In this document: piece after piece, positions 43,053-53,201 of the stretch | Layout: every line of letters begins with the position of its first letter | How positions within the stretch are numbered: position 1 is the first letter of the stretch | NCBI GenBank assembly: GCA_046964515.1 | Contig: JBKUYM010000004.1 | Span: 1-64,000, forward strand | Source of the DNA: UMGS1663 sp046964515 | GTDB taxonomy: Bacteria > Bacillota > Clostridia > TANB77 > CAG-508 | DNA: 64,000 nt | Reading direction: 5' to 3' | Notes under the pieces: generated by a model | What the model was told of the DNA's origin: nothing | The model's input: only the letters and a program-made list of their open reading frames with translations | The model's database searches: none | Position numbers and translations under genes: made by a program

Positions 43053-44594
43053 ATGGAAATCATAATTAATATCGCCGTTTTTCTAATCTCAGCTGTTATT
43101 TTTACATTTGTAGGAATAACGATTCGTAAAAAAATTGCTGAATCCAAAATGAAAAGTGCAGAAAATGAAGCTAAAAGAATTATTGAACTAGCTAATAAAG
43201 AAGCAGAAAATAAGAAAAAAGAGGAAATCTTTAAGGCAAAAGAAGAAATTATGAATGCTAGAAAAGAATTGGATGAAGAGATTAGAGAAAGAAGAAGCGA
43301 TATACAAGGGCAAGAAAGACGCCTAATCCAAAAAGAAGAAAATCTTGAAAAACGTATGGATCAATTAGAAAGAAAAGAGAAAGAATTGACAACAAAGTTA
43401 GAAGAAGCACATAAGCAAAAAGAAGAATTAGATGCTTTATATGGCAAAGAAATGGATGAATTACAACGTATTTCAGGATTATCTGTAGAACAAGCAAAAG
43501 TACAATTATTACAAGAAGTAGAAAAACAAATTACAAACGAAAAGGCAACTTTAATTAAAGAATTAGATCAAAAAGCTAAAGAGACAGCTGATAAAAATGC
43601 GAAAGAAGTGATTGGATATGCTATTCAAAAATGTGCAGCAGACCATACTTCTGAAACAACTGTATCAATTGTATCTCTTCCAAATGATGATATGAAAGGT
43701 AGAATTATTGGTAGAGAAGGAAGAAATATTAAAACATTAGAAACCTTAACAGGAATTGACTTAATTATTGATGACACACCAGAGGCTGTGGTTATTTCTG
43801 GTTTTGACCCATTAAGAAGGGAAGTAGCTAAAATTGCTCTTGAAAAATTAATTGATGATGGAAGAATTCATCCAGCTAAAATTGAAGAAATGGTAGAAAA
43901 GGCAAAAGAGGAACTAGAGACAACCATTAAAGAAGAAGGCGAAAGAGCGGCTATGGAAGCTGGTGTTATAGGACTTCATCCAGATATTATAAAATTATTA
44001 GGTAAATTAAAATATAGGACAAGTTATGGACAAAATGTTTTAAATCATTCTATAGAAGTATCTAACTTAGCTAGAATTATGGCAGAAGAATTAGGGTTAG
44101 ATCCTAAAATTGCAAGAAGAGCAGGGCTTTTACATGATATTGGAAAAGCATTAGACCATGATATGGAAGGTACCCATGTAGAAATTGGTGTAGAAGTATT
44201 AAAGAAATATAAAGAAAATGAAATGGTGATTAATGCTGTAGAAGCACATCATGGAGATGTAGAACCAAAATCTATAGAAGCCGTTTTAGTACAAGCTGCA
44301 GATGCTATTTCTGCATCTAGACCAGGTGCTAGAAGAGAAACACTAGAAGCTTATATAAAACGATTAGAAAAATTAGAAGAAATTGCAGATTCTTTTGAAG
44401 GTGTTGACAAATCTTTTGCAATTCAAGCAGGACGTGAAGTTAGAATTGTCGTAAAGCCAGAAAAAATCACTGATAGTCAAATGACTTTAATGGCCAGAGA
44501 TGTAGCTAAAAAAGTAGAAGAAGAAATGGATTATCCAGGACAAATTAAAGTAAATATTATTAGAGAAACTAGAGTTGTAGAATATGCTAAATAA
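43053..44594 (+). CDS. rny: Ribonuclease Y
   Basis: This 513-residue endoribonuclease starts mRNA decay in Firmicutes, anchored to the membrane. ATG 43053 is chosen because GAGGTG lies 8 bases upstream; it gives the normal N-terminal helix (residues 3-22). A long Lys/Glu coiled coil (~25-190) follows, then the KH RNA-binding domain (GRIIGREGRNIKTLE, ~residues 215-229) and the HD catalytic domain (GLLHDIGKALDHD, ~residue 360; AHHGD follows). Length equals that of Bacillus RNase Y. It has its own promoter and terminator. Confidence 0.96.
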   Translation: MEIIINIAVFLISAVIFTFVGITIRKKIAESKMKSAENEAKRIIELANKEAENKKKEEIFKAKEEIMNARKELDEEIRERRSDIQGQERRLIQKEENLEKRMDQLERKEKELTTKLEEAHKQKEELDALYGKEMDELQRISGLSVEQAKVQLLQEVEKQITNEKATLIKELDQKAKETADKNAKEVIGYAIQKCAADHTSETTVSIVSLPNDDMKGRIIGREGRNIKTLETLTGIDLIIDDTPEAVVISGFDPLRREVAKIALEKLIDDGRIHPAKIEEMVEKAKEELETTIKEEGERAAMEAGVIGLHPDIIKLLGKLKYRTSYGQNVLNHSIEVSNLARIMAEELGLDPKIARRAGLLHDIGKALDHDMEGTHVEIGVEVLKKYKENEMVINAVEAHHGDVEPKSIEAVLVQAADAISASRPGARRETLEAYIKRLEKLEEIADSFEGVDKSFAIQAGREVRIVVKPEKITDSQMTLMARDVAKKVEEEMDYPGQIKVNIIRETRVVEYAK

Positions 44595-44600
44595 AAAAGT

Positions 44601-44631
44601 AAAAGAACTTCCTTTGGGAGGTTCTTTTTTT
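44601..44631 (+). terminator. Terminator of rny
   Basis: AAAAGAACTTCC (44601-44612) pairs with GGAGGTTCTTTT (44617-44628), one G-T pair, then TTT. Confidence 0.85.
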
Positions 44632-44804
44632 GGTATATTTTTAAATTTGCTTTTTTTGAAAATTATGCTAAAATAAGAACCAAGAGAATAAAATAAAAGA
44701 AAAAGGTAAGTATAAAACCTTAAAATTTTCTAAAAAACCTTTATCTTTTCAGAAATATATAATATAATAAGCGCATAAATTTATGCCAAGGAGGAAGTTT
44801 TTAA

Positions 44805-47537
44805 ATGAGTAAAAATAGTGGCAAAAGATCAAAAAAGGTTACTGCAAAGAAAAAAGAAATAGATAAAACAAAACCATATAAGATCGAAACAAGTAAAAAA
44901 TCTAAAAAAAATAAAACAACAGAAGAAGAAACAAAAGTAATCAAAAATGGAGAAGTAGTAAAAAAGGGAAAGAAAGGAAAAACAAAGAAACACAAAGTAC
45001 TAAAAAGAGTGATTCTAACTATCTTTGTAATTCTTTTCATTTTAGGAATTATAGCAGCAGGTATTGTAGCAGGTATTTTCTTTAGTGATAAATATAAAAT
45101 GTCTGTAGAAGATTTAACGATTAATAAAATGAATTCTACTGTAAAAGATGCAGACGGAAATGTGATTGCTACATTAGCTGGCGAAGAGAACAGAAAACCA
45201 ATAGGTCTAGAGGAAATGCCAACCTATTTACCTAAAGCTTTTATAGCCATTGAGGATAAAAGATTTTATGATCATGGGGCAGTAGATATTGGAAGAACAG
45301 CTTATGCAGCTGTAACTTATGTATTAAAAGGTGGAAAAGGTGCTTCTTTTGGAGGAAGTACTATTACACAACAATTAATTAAAAACTTATATGATGATGA
45401 TGATAGATCTGGTTTCGCAGGAATTGAAAGAAAAATTAGAGAGATGGCACGTGCTTATAATTTAGAAAAAGTAGCTTCTAAAGATCAAATTTTAGAAACC
45501 TACTTAAATTACATTTATTTTGGCGGTTATAAAGATGGCGTGGATGTCATGGGTGTAGAAGTAGCTTCTGAATACTATTTTTCAAAATCTGCTAAAGATT
45601 TAACAGTAGCACAAGCGGCTTTCTTAGCAGGTATTAATAATACCCCAAATAGTTATTATCCATTTGATCCAGAAGAGGATCATACAGAGTTAATTCAAAC
45701 AAGAACCAAAACCGTTATTGGAGAATTAAAAAATCAAGGGTATATTTCAGAAGAAGAATATACAACCGCTATAGCAGAAGTAGAAGCTGGTCTTGCCTTT
45801 AAAAAGGGAAATGTTAGCAATGCAAGTAGTTATTCTTATCATACAGCAGCAGCGATTGAACAAGTTATTAGGGATTTAATGGCAGAAGAAGAAGATTTAT
45901 CCTACAAAGCTGCTAGAGCCAGAGTATATAGTAATGGTTATGTGATTTATACAACACAAAAAACAGAAATTCAGAATAGAATGGAAGAAGAGTATGCAAA
46001 ATCTAAATATATTAAAAGTGGTAAACAGAAGGATAAAGAGGGCAATTTAATTAATAATCATACACAATCTGCCATGGTGATTATAGATCATACAACTGGT
46101 CAAGTAGTAGGTACCATGGGAGGATTAGGAACAGATGTTAATGCTTTAGGGCTAAATAGAGCAACGCAAGGTACAAAACAAACAGGTTCTTCTATGAAAC
46201 CTCTTGCCTCTGTCGCACCAGGGTTAGAAAAAGGAATTATTACAGCAGGAACCGTATATGACGATTCTCTAACAGATTTTGGCGGTGGTTATAAACCACA
46301 TAATTCAGGAAGTTTTCATGGATTAATGACAGTAAGAGAAGGAATTGAAGTTTCATCTAATATTGTAAATCTAAAAATTATGAGAGAACTAGGACCAGAT
46401 AATTCTGTTTCCTTCTTGAAAAAGTTAGGTATTACAATAGATAGTAATTATAAACCAGATATTACCTTAGCTTTAGGAACCATGAATGTAAGTCCTCTAG
46501 AAATGGCAGCTGCTTATGCGGCTATTGCCAATGATGGAGAGTATATTACACCAATTTTTTATACAAAAGTAGAAGATAGTAGTGGTAATGTGGTTGTAGA
46601 AGCAAAACAAGAAAAAACAAGAGTCATGTCTTCTGCAAATGCCTATATTATGAAATCTATTTTAACATCACCAGTTACTGGAAATGGAGGAACGGCTACT
46701 ACTTGTAGAATCTCAGGAATGGATGTAGGTGCCAAAACAGGGTCAACAGACAATTATGTGGATAGATGGCTTTGTGGATTTACACCATATTATACAGCGG
46801 CTACTTGGTTTGGTTTCGATACTTCAGAAAGTCCTGTATTTAGTGGAAATCAAGCAGCTAATATTTGGGCAGCGATTATGAAGGATGTACATAAATCTTT
46901 ACCAAATAAGCGATTTGAAAAGCCAAGTAATGTAGTCAGTGCTAAAATTTGTTTGGATTCTGGATGTGTAGCAACAGCTTCTTGTAGTAGAACAACAACA
47001 GAATACTATGTAAAAGGAACCTTACCAGATGCTTGTGAAGGACATAAGAAGCTAAAGATTTGTAAGGATACAGGGAAAATAGCAAATGAATATTGCACCA
47101 ATGTAGAAGAGAAAACTTTCTTAGTAAAACCAGAAAAAGAAACAAAGAAATTATGGACTACTTCAGATGGCGGAAAATATGATATCCCAACAGAAACTTG
47201 TACAGAGCATAAAAAACCAGAAATAGAACAAGTAGAAATGATAAATGTTGTTGGAAAAAAACTAGCAGATGCTAAAAAAGCAATAGAAGATAAAGGATTG
47301 AAAGTGGCTATCAAATATGAGACAGATAAGAGTAAAGCAGATGGTATTGTTTTAAAACAGAGTACAAAATCAGGAGACAAAGTAGATAAAGGTTCCACCA
47401 TTACCATTACCGTCAATAAAAAAGCAGACGATTCTAAAAATAATACTACTGGAAATAACGTAGCAGGTGGAAATACAACGAATACAAATTCAACAGGAGG
47501 AAGTACACAAACAAATACAAATGATGATAATACATAA
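44805..47537 (+). CDS. ponA: Bifunctional class A penicillin-binding protein with PASTA domain
   Basis: This 910-residue protein has a very basic cytoplasmic tail of ~65 residues (many KSKK runs), one membrane helix (~68-90), a glycosyltransferase domain (EDKRFYDHGAVD and GGSTITQQLIKNLY) and a transpeptidase domain (SSMK in QTGSSMKPLA, SSN, KTGST). A Cys-rich linker (CLDSGCVATASC) follows, then one PASTA domain (~residues 805-870) and a Thr/Asn-rich low-complexity end. It polymerises and cross-links peptidoglycan. The PASTA domain, which binds muropeptides or beta-lactams, is common in clostridial PBP1A forms. AAGGAGG lies upstream. Confidence 0.94.
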   Translation: MSKNSGKRSKKVTAKKKEIDKTKPYKIETSKKSKKNKTTEEETKVIKNGEVVKKGKKGKTKKHKVLKRVILTIFVILFILGIIAAGIVAGIFFSDKYKMSVEDLTINKMNSTVKDADGNVIATLAGEENRKPIGLEEMPTYLPKAFIAIEDKRFYDHGAVDIGRTAYAAVTYVLKGGKGASFGGSTITQQLIKNLYDDDDRSGFAGIERKIREMARAYNLEKVASKDQILETYLNYIYFGGYKDGVDVMGVEVASEYYFSKSAKDLTVAQAAFLAGINNTPNSYYPFDPEEDHTELIQTRTKTVIGELKNQGYISEEEYTTAIAEVEAGLAFKKGNVSNASSYSYHTAAAIEQVIRDLMAEEEDLSYKAARARVYSNGYVIYTTQKTEIQNRMEEEYAKSKYIKSGKQKDKEGNLINNHTQSAMVIIDHTTGQVVGTMGGLGTDVNALGLNRATQGTKQTGSSMKPLASVAPGLEKGIITAGTVYDDSLTDFGGGYKPHNSGSFHGLMTVREGIEVSSNIVNLKIMRELGPDNSVSFLKKLGITIDSNYKPDITLALGTMNVSPLEMAAAYAAIANDGEYITPIFYTKVEDSSGNVVVEAKQEKTRVMSSANAYIMKSILTSPVTGNGGTATTCRISGMDVGAKTGSTDNYVDRWLCGFTPYYTAATWFGFDTSESPVFSGNQAANIWAAIMKDVHKSLPNKRFEKPSNVVSAKICLDSGCVATASCSRTTTEYYVKGTLPDACEGHKKLKICKDTGKIANEYCTNVEEKTFLVKPEKETKKLWTTSDGGKYDIPTETCTEHKKPEIEQVEMINVVGKKLADAKKAIEDKGLKVAIKYETDKSKADGIVLKQSTKSGDKVDKGSTITITVNKKADDSKNNTTGNNVAGGNTTNTNSTGGSTQTNTNDDNT

Positions 47538-47552
47538 ATAAAAATTCTAAAG

Positions 47553-47584
47553 AAAAATGGGAGTAAAAAACTCTCCCATTTTTC
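47553..47584 (+). terminator. Terminator of ponA
   Basis: AAAAATGGGAG (47553-47563) pairs with CTCCCATTTTT (47573-47583). Confidence 0.85.
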
Positions 47585-47612
47585 TAATAGATAGAATTAG
47601 AAAGGAAAAATT

Positions 47613-49016
47613 ATGCCATTAAAGTTATATAATACATTAACAAGACAAAAAGAAGATTTTCATCCCTTATGTGATCATGAGGTACGCATTTATTCATGTG
47701 GACCAACGGTTTATAGTTATGCACATATTGGAAATTTTAGGGCCTATATTTTTATGGATAATTTGAGAAGGATTTTAAAGTATAATGGTTATACGCTAAA
47801 ACATGTCATGAATATAACAGATGTAGGTCATTTAGAGTCTGATGCTGATGAAGGCGAAGATAAAATGGAAAAAGCTGCTAGAAAAGAAAATAAAAATCCT
47901 TATGAAATCGCTAGCTATTATACAGATATATTTTTTAAAGATATGGGAAGACTAAATATAGATAGACCAGAAATCATTGCAAAAGCAACAGAACATATTA
48001 CAGATATGTTAGAATTTGTAAAGACTTTAGTAGAAAAAGATTATGCTTACGAAACTTCAAAAGGAATTTATTTTGATATTTCTAAATTAGACCGTTATCC
48101 AATTCTATCTAATCGCAAATTAGATGATCAAATTGCTGGCGCCAGAGTGGATGTAGATCCAGAAAAAAGAAATCCCTATGATTTTGCACTTTGGATTAAA
48201 GCACCTCAAAACCATATTATGAAATGGGAGAGCCCTTGGGGATTATCTTATCCTGGTTGGCACATTGAATGTTCTGCTATGGGAAGAAAATATTTAGGAG
48301 ATGAATTTGATATTCATACAGGTGGTGTAGATCACATTCCAACACATCATGAAAATGAGATTGCACAAAGCAAAGGTTGTACTGGAAAAGTGCCAGCGAA
48401 GACATGGATGCATGTGGAATTTTTACAAGTGGATGGGGGAAAAATGTCAAAAAGTTTGGGAAATGTATATACATTGGACCAATTACAAGAAAAAGGGATT
48501 GAACCACTAGCTTATAAATTATTTTGCTATACAGCTCATTATAGAACCAAATTAAACTTTACTTTTGATGGAGCTATTTCAGCACAAAAAGCTTTAAATC
48601 GTTTAAGAGAAGGATACTTAAAACATGCAGAAAGCATAAAACAAGAAATTAATAAAGAAGTAGTGCAAGACTATGAAGAAAGATTTAAACAAGCTATCAA
48701 TGATGACTTAAATATGCCTTTAGCTATGGGAATTGTTTGGGAAATAGTCCGTAATGAAATGAAATCAGAGCAATTTGCAACATTATTATTACGATTTGAT
48801 GAAGTATTAGGACTAGATTTAAAAAATGCTAAAAAACGATTAGAAGAATCTACTTTGGTAGAATTACCAAAAGAAATACAAGACTTAATCAAACAAAGAG
48901 AACAAGCAAGGCAAGCAAAAGACTGGACAGCATCTGATGAGATAAGAGATATATTAAAACAAAAGGGATATATGGTAAAAGATACTAAAGAAGGTATGCA
49001 GGTAGAAAAAGTGTAA
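47613..49016 (+). CDS. cysS: Cysteinyl-tRNA synthetase
   Basis: This 467-residue class I synthetase charges tRNA-Cys. Features: CGPTVYSYAHIGNFRAY with the HIGN signature, zinc ligands including Cys in PGWHIECSAM and GGVDHIPTHHENEIAQ, the KMSKSLGN loop (~residue 275), and a C-terminal helical DALR-like domain. Length normal. It is 75 bases after ponA, behind a terminator; no T-box leader is present. Confidence 0.97.
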   Translation: MPLKLYNTLTRQKEDFHPLCDHEVRIYSCGPTVYSYAHIGNFRAYIFMDNLRRILKYNGYTLKHVMNITDVGHLESDADEGEDKMEKAARKENKNPYEIASYYTDIFFKDMGRLNIDRPEIIAKATEHITDMLEFVKTLVEKDYAYETSKGIYFDISKLDRYPILSNRKLDDQIAGARVDVDPEKRNPYDFALWIKAPQNHIMKWESPWGLSYPGWHIECSAMGRKYLGDEFDIHTGGVDHIPTHHENEIAQSKGCTGKVPAKTWMHVEFLQVDGGKMSKSLGNVYTLDQLQEKGIEPLAYKLFCYTAHYRTKLNFTFDGAISAQKALNRLREGYLKHAESIKQEINKEVVQDYEERFKQAINDDLNMPLAMGIVWEIVRNEMKSEQFATLLLRFDEVLGLDLKNAKKRLEESTLVELPKEIQDLIKQREQARQAKDWTASDEIRDILKQKGYMVKDTKEGMQVEKV

Positions 49017-49063
49017 GTTCAGAATAAATTTAGACAAATTAGGAAAAATAAGGAGAGCAAAAG

Positions 49064-50110
49064 ATGACGAAGATAGAAGAAACATCATTTTTTAAAAAAA
49101 TAATAATCAGTATCAAAGAATTCGAAAGATACCCAGAGTTAGCAGCACAAAAGATAACAAGTGTATTAATTTATATCATTAAATTAATGGCTATTTTTGC
49201 AATAATAGCCACTGCTTTATCCGTGTATATGCTTTCGAATCAAATACAAAATGCATTGACTTATTTTAAAGAAGAAATTCCGGATTTATCCTTGCACAAT
49301 CATGTACTGCAGGTAGATTCGGAAGAACCTATTATTATAGAAAATCAAGAAGCTATCATACAAAAAATCATTATAGATACACAGGATTTAGAGGAAGAAA
49401 CTTTAGAAAATTATGAAAATCAAATCAAAGAAAATGAAAATGCAGTGGTGTTTTTAAAAAATAAAGTTTTATTAAAAACGGCTATGAGTACAGGCATTAT
49501 AACCTATTCTTATGATGAATTGGCTACTAATTATGGTATTGAAAACCTGGACAAACAGACAATTGTAGCATATTTTTCGGGTTCTAATTTTATCATATTG
49601 ATGATAGGTTTCTTTTTAATCAATTATTTATATGCTTTCCTATTATATGTAATTAGTGTATTTATGGATGCCGTATTATTAGCTATTTTAGGATATATGA
49701 CGGCTGTTTTATTACGATTACGTTTAAAATTTAGTGCTATGTGTAATATGGCTGTACATGCACTTACACTTCCTATTTTGTTAAATTTAATATATATATG
49801 TGTTCAAACATTTACTGGTTTCGAAATAAAATACTTTGAAGTTATGTATATGGGAGTAGCTTATATTTATATAATCGCTGCTATTCTAATGATTAAATCA
49901 GATGTTATGAAAAAACAACAAGAACTAGCAAAAATTATTGAGGAACAGGCAAGAGTAAAAGAGGAAATGGAGAAACAAAAAGAAGAAGAAAAACAAAGAA
50001 GAGAAGAAGAGCAAAAGGAACAAAAGAGAAAACAAAAAGAAGAGGAAGAAAAGAAAAAGACAAAAGATAAAAAAGAAGAGCCAGATACACCCCAAGGAGA
50101 GAATGCTTAA
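49064..50110 (+). CDS. DUF1189-like membrane protein with Lys/Glu coiled tail
   Basis: This 348-residue protein has a cytoplasmic start with FFKKIIISIKEFERY (the usual DUF1189 opening), helix 1 at ~residues 33-55, an external domain to ~170, and four helices to ~285. It ends in a ~60-residue run almost only of K, E, R and Q (coiled coil). Family assignment from layout and the first block; function unknown. It sits directly before ftsH (44 bases), and joint transcription is likely, so a link to membrane protein quality control is conceivable. Confidence 0.65.
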   Translation: MTKIEETSFFKKIIISIKEFERYPELAAQKITSVLIYIIKLMAIFAIIATALSVYMLSNQIQNALTYFKEEIPDLSLHNHVLQVDSEEPIIIENQEAIIQKIIIDTQDLEEETLENYENQIKENENAVVFLKNKVLLKTAMSTGIITYSYDELATNYGIENLDKQTIVAYFSGSNFIILMIGFFLINYLYAFLLYVISVFMDAVLLAILGYMTAVLLRLRLKFSAMCNMAVHALTLPILLNLIYICVQTFTGFEIKYFEVMYMGVAYIYIIAAILMIKSDVMKKQQELAKIIEEQARVKEEMEKQKEEEKQRREEEQKEQKRKQKEEEEKKKTKDKKEEPDTPQGENA

Positions 50111-50154
50111 GAAAAGAAAAAAGAGAATGAAAGAAAAGCAGAAAGGAAAAAAAC

Positions 50155-51978
50155 ATGGATAACCGTGATGAAAATAAGAAAGATAATAAAAATAAAAAAC
50201 AATTATCAATAGCTATTAGTATTTTATCAATAGTGTTAGTGATTTTGATTGGTATTTCTATTTATTTTTTAGTCTTCGATAAAAGTGGAGAAGAACAGAA
50301 ATTAGCTTATACGGATTTAATTAAAAAAGTAGCAGATAATGAAGTTGAAAAAGTAGAAATGCGTGTAGGGAGTACAAATGTAAAAGTAAAATTAAAAGAT
50401 GAAGAAAAAGAAAAAACTACAATTGTACCAAATACACAAGCCTTTATAGAACTAATTCAAGAAAAAGTAGAGCAAGGTAATGCCATAGAATTAATACAAA
50501 ATCCACAAAATATGGTGGTAACGATTTCTCAAACATTATTTTCTCTATTACCAACTATTTTATTAATTGCTTTATTTGTATTAGTATTTAAAATGCAAGG
50601 ATTAGGAGAAAAAGGAAAAGTATATGATGCAGATGCTACTAAAGAAAAAGTGAAATTTGATGATGTAGCAGGATTAGACGAAGAAAAACAAGAAATGATA
50701 GAAATTGTACAATTTCTAAAAGAACCTAAGAAATTTTATGAAATGGGGGCTAAGATTCCAAGAGGTGTTCTACTTTATGGAAAACCAGGAACAGGAAAAA
50801 CATTGATTGCTAAAGCGATTGCTGGTGAAGCAGGTGTTCCTTTTATTTCTATGAGTGGATCAGAATTTATAGAAATGTTTGCAGGACTTGGTGCATCCCG
50901 TGTTAGAAAATTATTTGAAAAAGCAAGAAAAGTAGCACCTTGTATTGTTTTCATAGATGAAATTGATGCCATTGGTTCTAGAAGAGCGTCTGGAAATGGA
51001 GCAGAATCAGAAAATAATCAAACATTGAATCAGCTATTAGTAGAAATGGATGGGTTTGATACAGAAGAAACGATTATTGTATTGGCTGCAACCAATAGAC
51101 CGGAAATGTTAGATAAAGCCTTATTAAGACCAGGTAGATTTGATAGACAAATAACCATATCTGTACCAGATTTGAGAGGTAGAGAAGCGATTCTTAAAAT
51201 TCATGCAAAAGATAAAAAATTTGCAGAAGATGTAAATTTGAAGAGTATTGCAGAAGATACAGCAGGTTTTACAGGTGCAGAATTAGCTAATATTTTAAAT
51301 GAAGCAGCAATCATTGCCACGATTAATGAGCATGAAGCAATTGATTATACAGATTTGGAAGAGGCAGTAAAGAAAGTGACAGTTGGATTACAGAAGACGA
51401 GTAGAGTCATTTCAGAAAAAGATAAAAAATTAACTGCTTATCATGAAGCAGGACACGCAATTGTTAGTCGTTATTTAGAAAGCCAAGAGCCAGTAAAGGA
51501 AATTTCTATTATTCCAAGAGGAATGGCAGGTGGCTATACGATGTATAAGACTAATGAAGATAAAAATTATATTTCTAAAACAGAAATGAAAGAACGCTTA
51601 ATTGGCTTATTAGGAGGAAGAGCAGCCGAGAAGATTGCTTTAAATGATATTTCAACTGGTGCAAGTAATGATATAGAAGTGGCTACTAAAATTGCAAAAG
51701 ATATGGTAACGGTATATGGCATGAGTGATGTTATTGGAACTATATCCATTAATACGGAAAAAGACCCATATGAATTGGAATTATTGGGAGATAAATTTGG
51801 AGATGCCATTGGTGCAGAAGTAAAATTATTATTAGATGAAGCCTATCGTAGTGCGCAAACTATTTTAGCAAATCACATGGATAAATTACATGAAGTAGCA
51901 CAAACCTTATTAAAGCAAGAAGTAATTAGCCAAGAAGAATTTGAAAAATTTTTTCTGTCCAATAGGGACGTTCTTTAA
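50155..51978 (+). CDS. ftsH: ATP-dependent zinc metalloprotease FtsH
   Basis: This 607-residue membrane-bound hexameric protease degrades misfolded and short-lived membrane proteins. It has two helices (~residues 20-40 and 120-142) around an external domain, an AAA domain with Walker A GKPGTGKT and Walker B IVFIDEIDAI, the SRH region with RPGRFDR, and the protease motif HEAGHA (~residue 430) with a distal Asp. The last seven residues (LSNRDVL) and the stop codon are encoded by GTCC repeat copy 4, which seems to have inserted at the gene's 3' end and replaced its original tail. Confidence 0.96.
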   Translation: MDNRDENKKDNKNKKQLSIAISILSIVLVILIGISIYFLVFDKSGEEQKLAYTDLIKKVADNEVEKVEMRVGSTNVKVKLKDEEKEKTTIVPNTQAFIELIQEKVEQGNAIELIQNPQNMVVTISQTLFSLLPTILLIALFVLVFKMQGLGEKGKVYDADATKEKVKFDDVAGLDEEKQEMIEIVQFLKEPKKFYEMGAKIPRGVLLYGKPGTGKTLIAKAIAGEAGVPFISMSGSEFIEMFAGLGASRVRKLFEKARKVAPCIVFIDEIDAIGSRRASGNGAESENNQTLNQLLVEMDGFDTEETIIVLAATNRPEMLDKALLRPGRFDRQITISVPDLRGREAILKIHAKDKKFAEDVNLKSIAEDTAGFTGAELANILNEAAIIATINEHEAIDYTDLEEAVKKVTVGLQKTSRVISEKDKKLTAYHEAGHAIVSRYLESQEPVKEISIIPRGMAGGYTMYKTNEDKNYISKTEMKERLIGLLGGRAAEKIALNDISTGASNDIEVATKIAKDMVTVYGMSDVIGTISINTEKDPYELELLGDKFGDAIGAEVKLLLDEAYRSAQTILANHMDKLHEVAQTLLKQEVISQEEFEKFFLSNRDVL

Positions 51979-52004
51979 AGGACAAAAATGTCCATAGGGG
52001 ACAG
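51955..52004. repeat. GTCC palindromic repeat, copy 4 (within ftsH 3' end)
   Basis: CTGTCCAATAGGGAC, GTTCTTTAAAGGACA, AAAATGTCCATAGGGGACAG. Opposite orientation to copy 5 at 52273; the two bracket a non-coding, highly structured 268-bp stretch. Confidence 0.8.
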
Positions 52005-52039
52005 GCTTGGTTAATAAAAAATAGACACAGGGAACTATA

Positions 52040-52123
52040 GTCATTTTTTATATTTGCTGTCGCACCAGCATTTTTACTACCCTTCATGTTCCCTACGTAA
52101 AAATGCTGAATATAAAAAATGAC
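52040..52123. repeat. Long interrupted hairpin between inverted repeats
   Basis: GTCATTTTTTATATT (52040-52054) pairs with AATATAAAAAATGAC (52109-52123), and CAGCATTTTTAC (52066-52077) pairs with GTAAAAATGCTG (52097-52108). An 11-base bulge breaks one side. GGGAAC/GTTCCC offers an alternative pairing. No known RNA family recognised. Confidence 0.6.
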
Positions 52124-52214
52124 TTTTAAGATGCTTATTTAGTATAAAAATAGAAAAGGTTTTGAGACAGAAAGTAATGGCAATAAAAGTGTATATAGAA
52201 AAGAGTTTTAAAGA

Positions 52215-52258
52215 AAAAACAATACAGAGTAGGTTTATGCCTACTCTGTATTGTTTTT
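52215..52258. terminator. 19-bp-stem two-way terminator
   Basis: AAAAACAATACAGAGTAGG (52215-52233) pairs perfectly with the strand 52240-52258; A- and T-tracts on both sides let it serve ftsH and rluA. Confidence 0.85.
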
Positions 52259-52272
52259 TAGAAATAAATATC

Positions 52273-52323
52273 AGTGTCCCTTATGGACATTTTTGTCCTT
52301 TAAAGAACGTCCCTAATGGACAG
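52273..52323. repeat. GTCC palindromic repeat, copy 5 (within rluA 3' end)
   Basis: GTGTCCCTTATGGACA, TTTTTGTCCTTTAAAGAA, CGTCCCTAATGGACAG. It encodes the final residues of RluA on the minus strand. Confidence 0.8.
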
Positions 52324-53195
52324 TCAATAAAAAAAGATTGACCGTTTAGATAAGATAAAATGCCACTAGGTGAGGTAAAACAAAAAATCATTTGATAACT
52401 GTATAATAACTGGGTTTTTTGGTGAAATTGCTTATTTAAATGATTGTTACCATATTTACCGTCTCCTATAATGGGATAACCAAGATGGGCTAAATGGGCC
52501 CTGATTTGGTGTGTACGTCCGGTTTCTAAAGTTATATCTAATAAGGAAGTTTGTTCTTGTTTAGATTGATTAATAACATGATAACTAGTTACAATTTTTT
52601 GATAGCCTTTTTTAGGAATATCAGAAATGTATACGAGGGATTTTTTTTGGTCTTTGAACAAGTAAGCTTCTAATCTAGCCTGCTTATTTGGCAATATGCC
52701 ATATACTTTAGCTAAGTAATGTTTTTCTATTTCATGGTCTTTAAATTTTTGTAGTAAAATAGATAGTGCTTCTGGTGTTTTTGCAAATAGAACAAGTCCC
52801 ACGGTATTACGGTCTATGCGATGACAAGGTTCTATAAAATAAAAACCTTTTTCTTTTTCATAAGATTGAGCAATAGAACAAAGAGAGTTTTCCCCCACAA
52901 CTTCTATACCACAGGGTTTATTAACCAATAAAATGTAGTCATCTTCGTAAATAATAGAAAGTAAAGAAGTATTTAAGGTACTAATGGCATCCAAATAGGG
53001 GTCTGCAATATATACCTGTATGACATCCCCTGTGTGAATGGTTACATTTTCATGAATTCTTTTTCCATTTATACGGATATCCTTTTGTCTGAGTGCTTTA
53101 AAAAGCATTCCTGTTTTTAAGGCTGGAAAGCTTTCTAATAAATAGGTATTTAATTTTTTTTCATTATTTTCTGGATTGACGATTAATTCTTTCAT
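52281..53195 (-). CDS. RluA-family pseudouridine synthase
   Basis: This 304-residue enzyme isomerises uridine in rRNA or tRNA. It has an S4-like RNA-binding start (MLFKALRQKDIRINGKRI) and the catalytic block HRIDRNTVGLVLF with the essential Asp (~residue 128). TLETGRTHQIRAHLAHLG and IGDGKYG follow. ATG 53195 is chosen: the TTG at 53210 lies in the promoter. The last ~14 residues (from Cys-Pro-Leu-Gly) come from GTCC repeat copy 5, read in another frame than in ftsH. The upstream promoter predicts a leaderless mRNA. Confidence 0.9.
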   Translation of the reverse strand: MKELIVNPENNEKKLNTYLLESFPALKTGMLFKALRQKDIRINGKRIHENVTIHTGDVIQVYIADPYLDAISTLNTSLLSIIYEDDYILLVNKPCGIEVVGENSLCSIAQSYEKEKGFYFIEPCHRIDRNTVGLVLFAKTPEALSILLQKFKDHEIEKHYLAKVYGILPNKQARLEAYLFKDQKKSLVYISDIPKKGYQKIVTSYHVINQSKQEQTSLLDITLETGRTHQIRAHLAHLGYPIIGDGKYGNNHLNKQFHQKTQLLYSYQMIFCFTSPSGILSYLNGQSFFIDCPLGTFFKGQKCP

Positions 53196-53201
53196 GTACG
53201 T

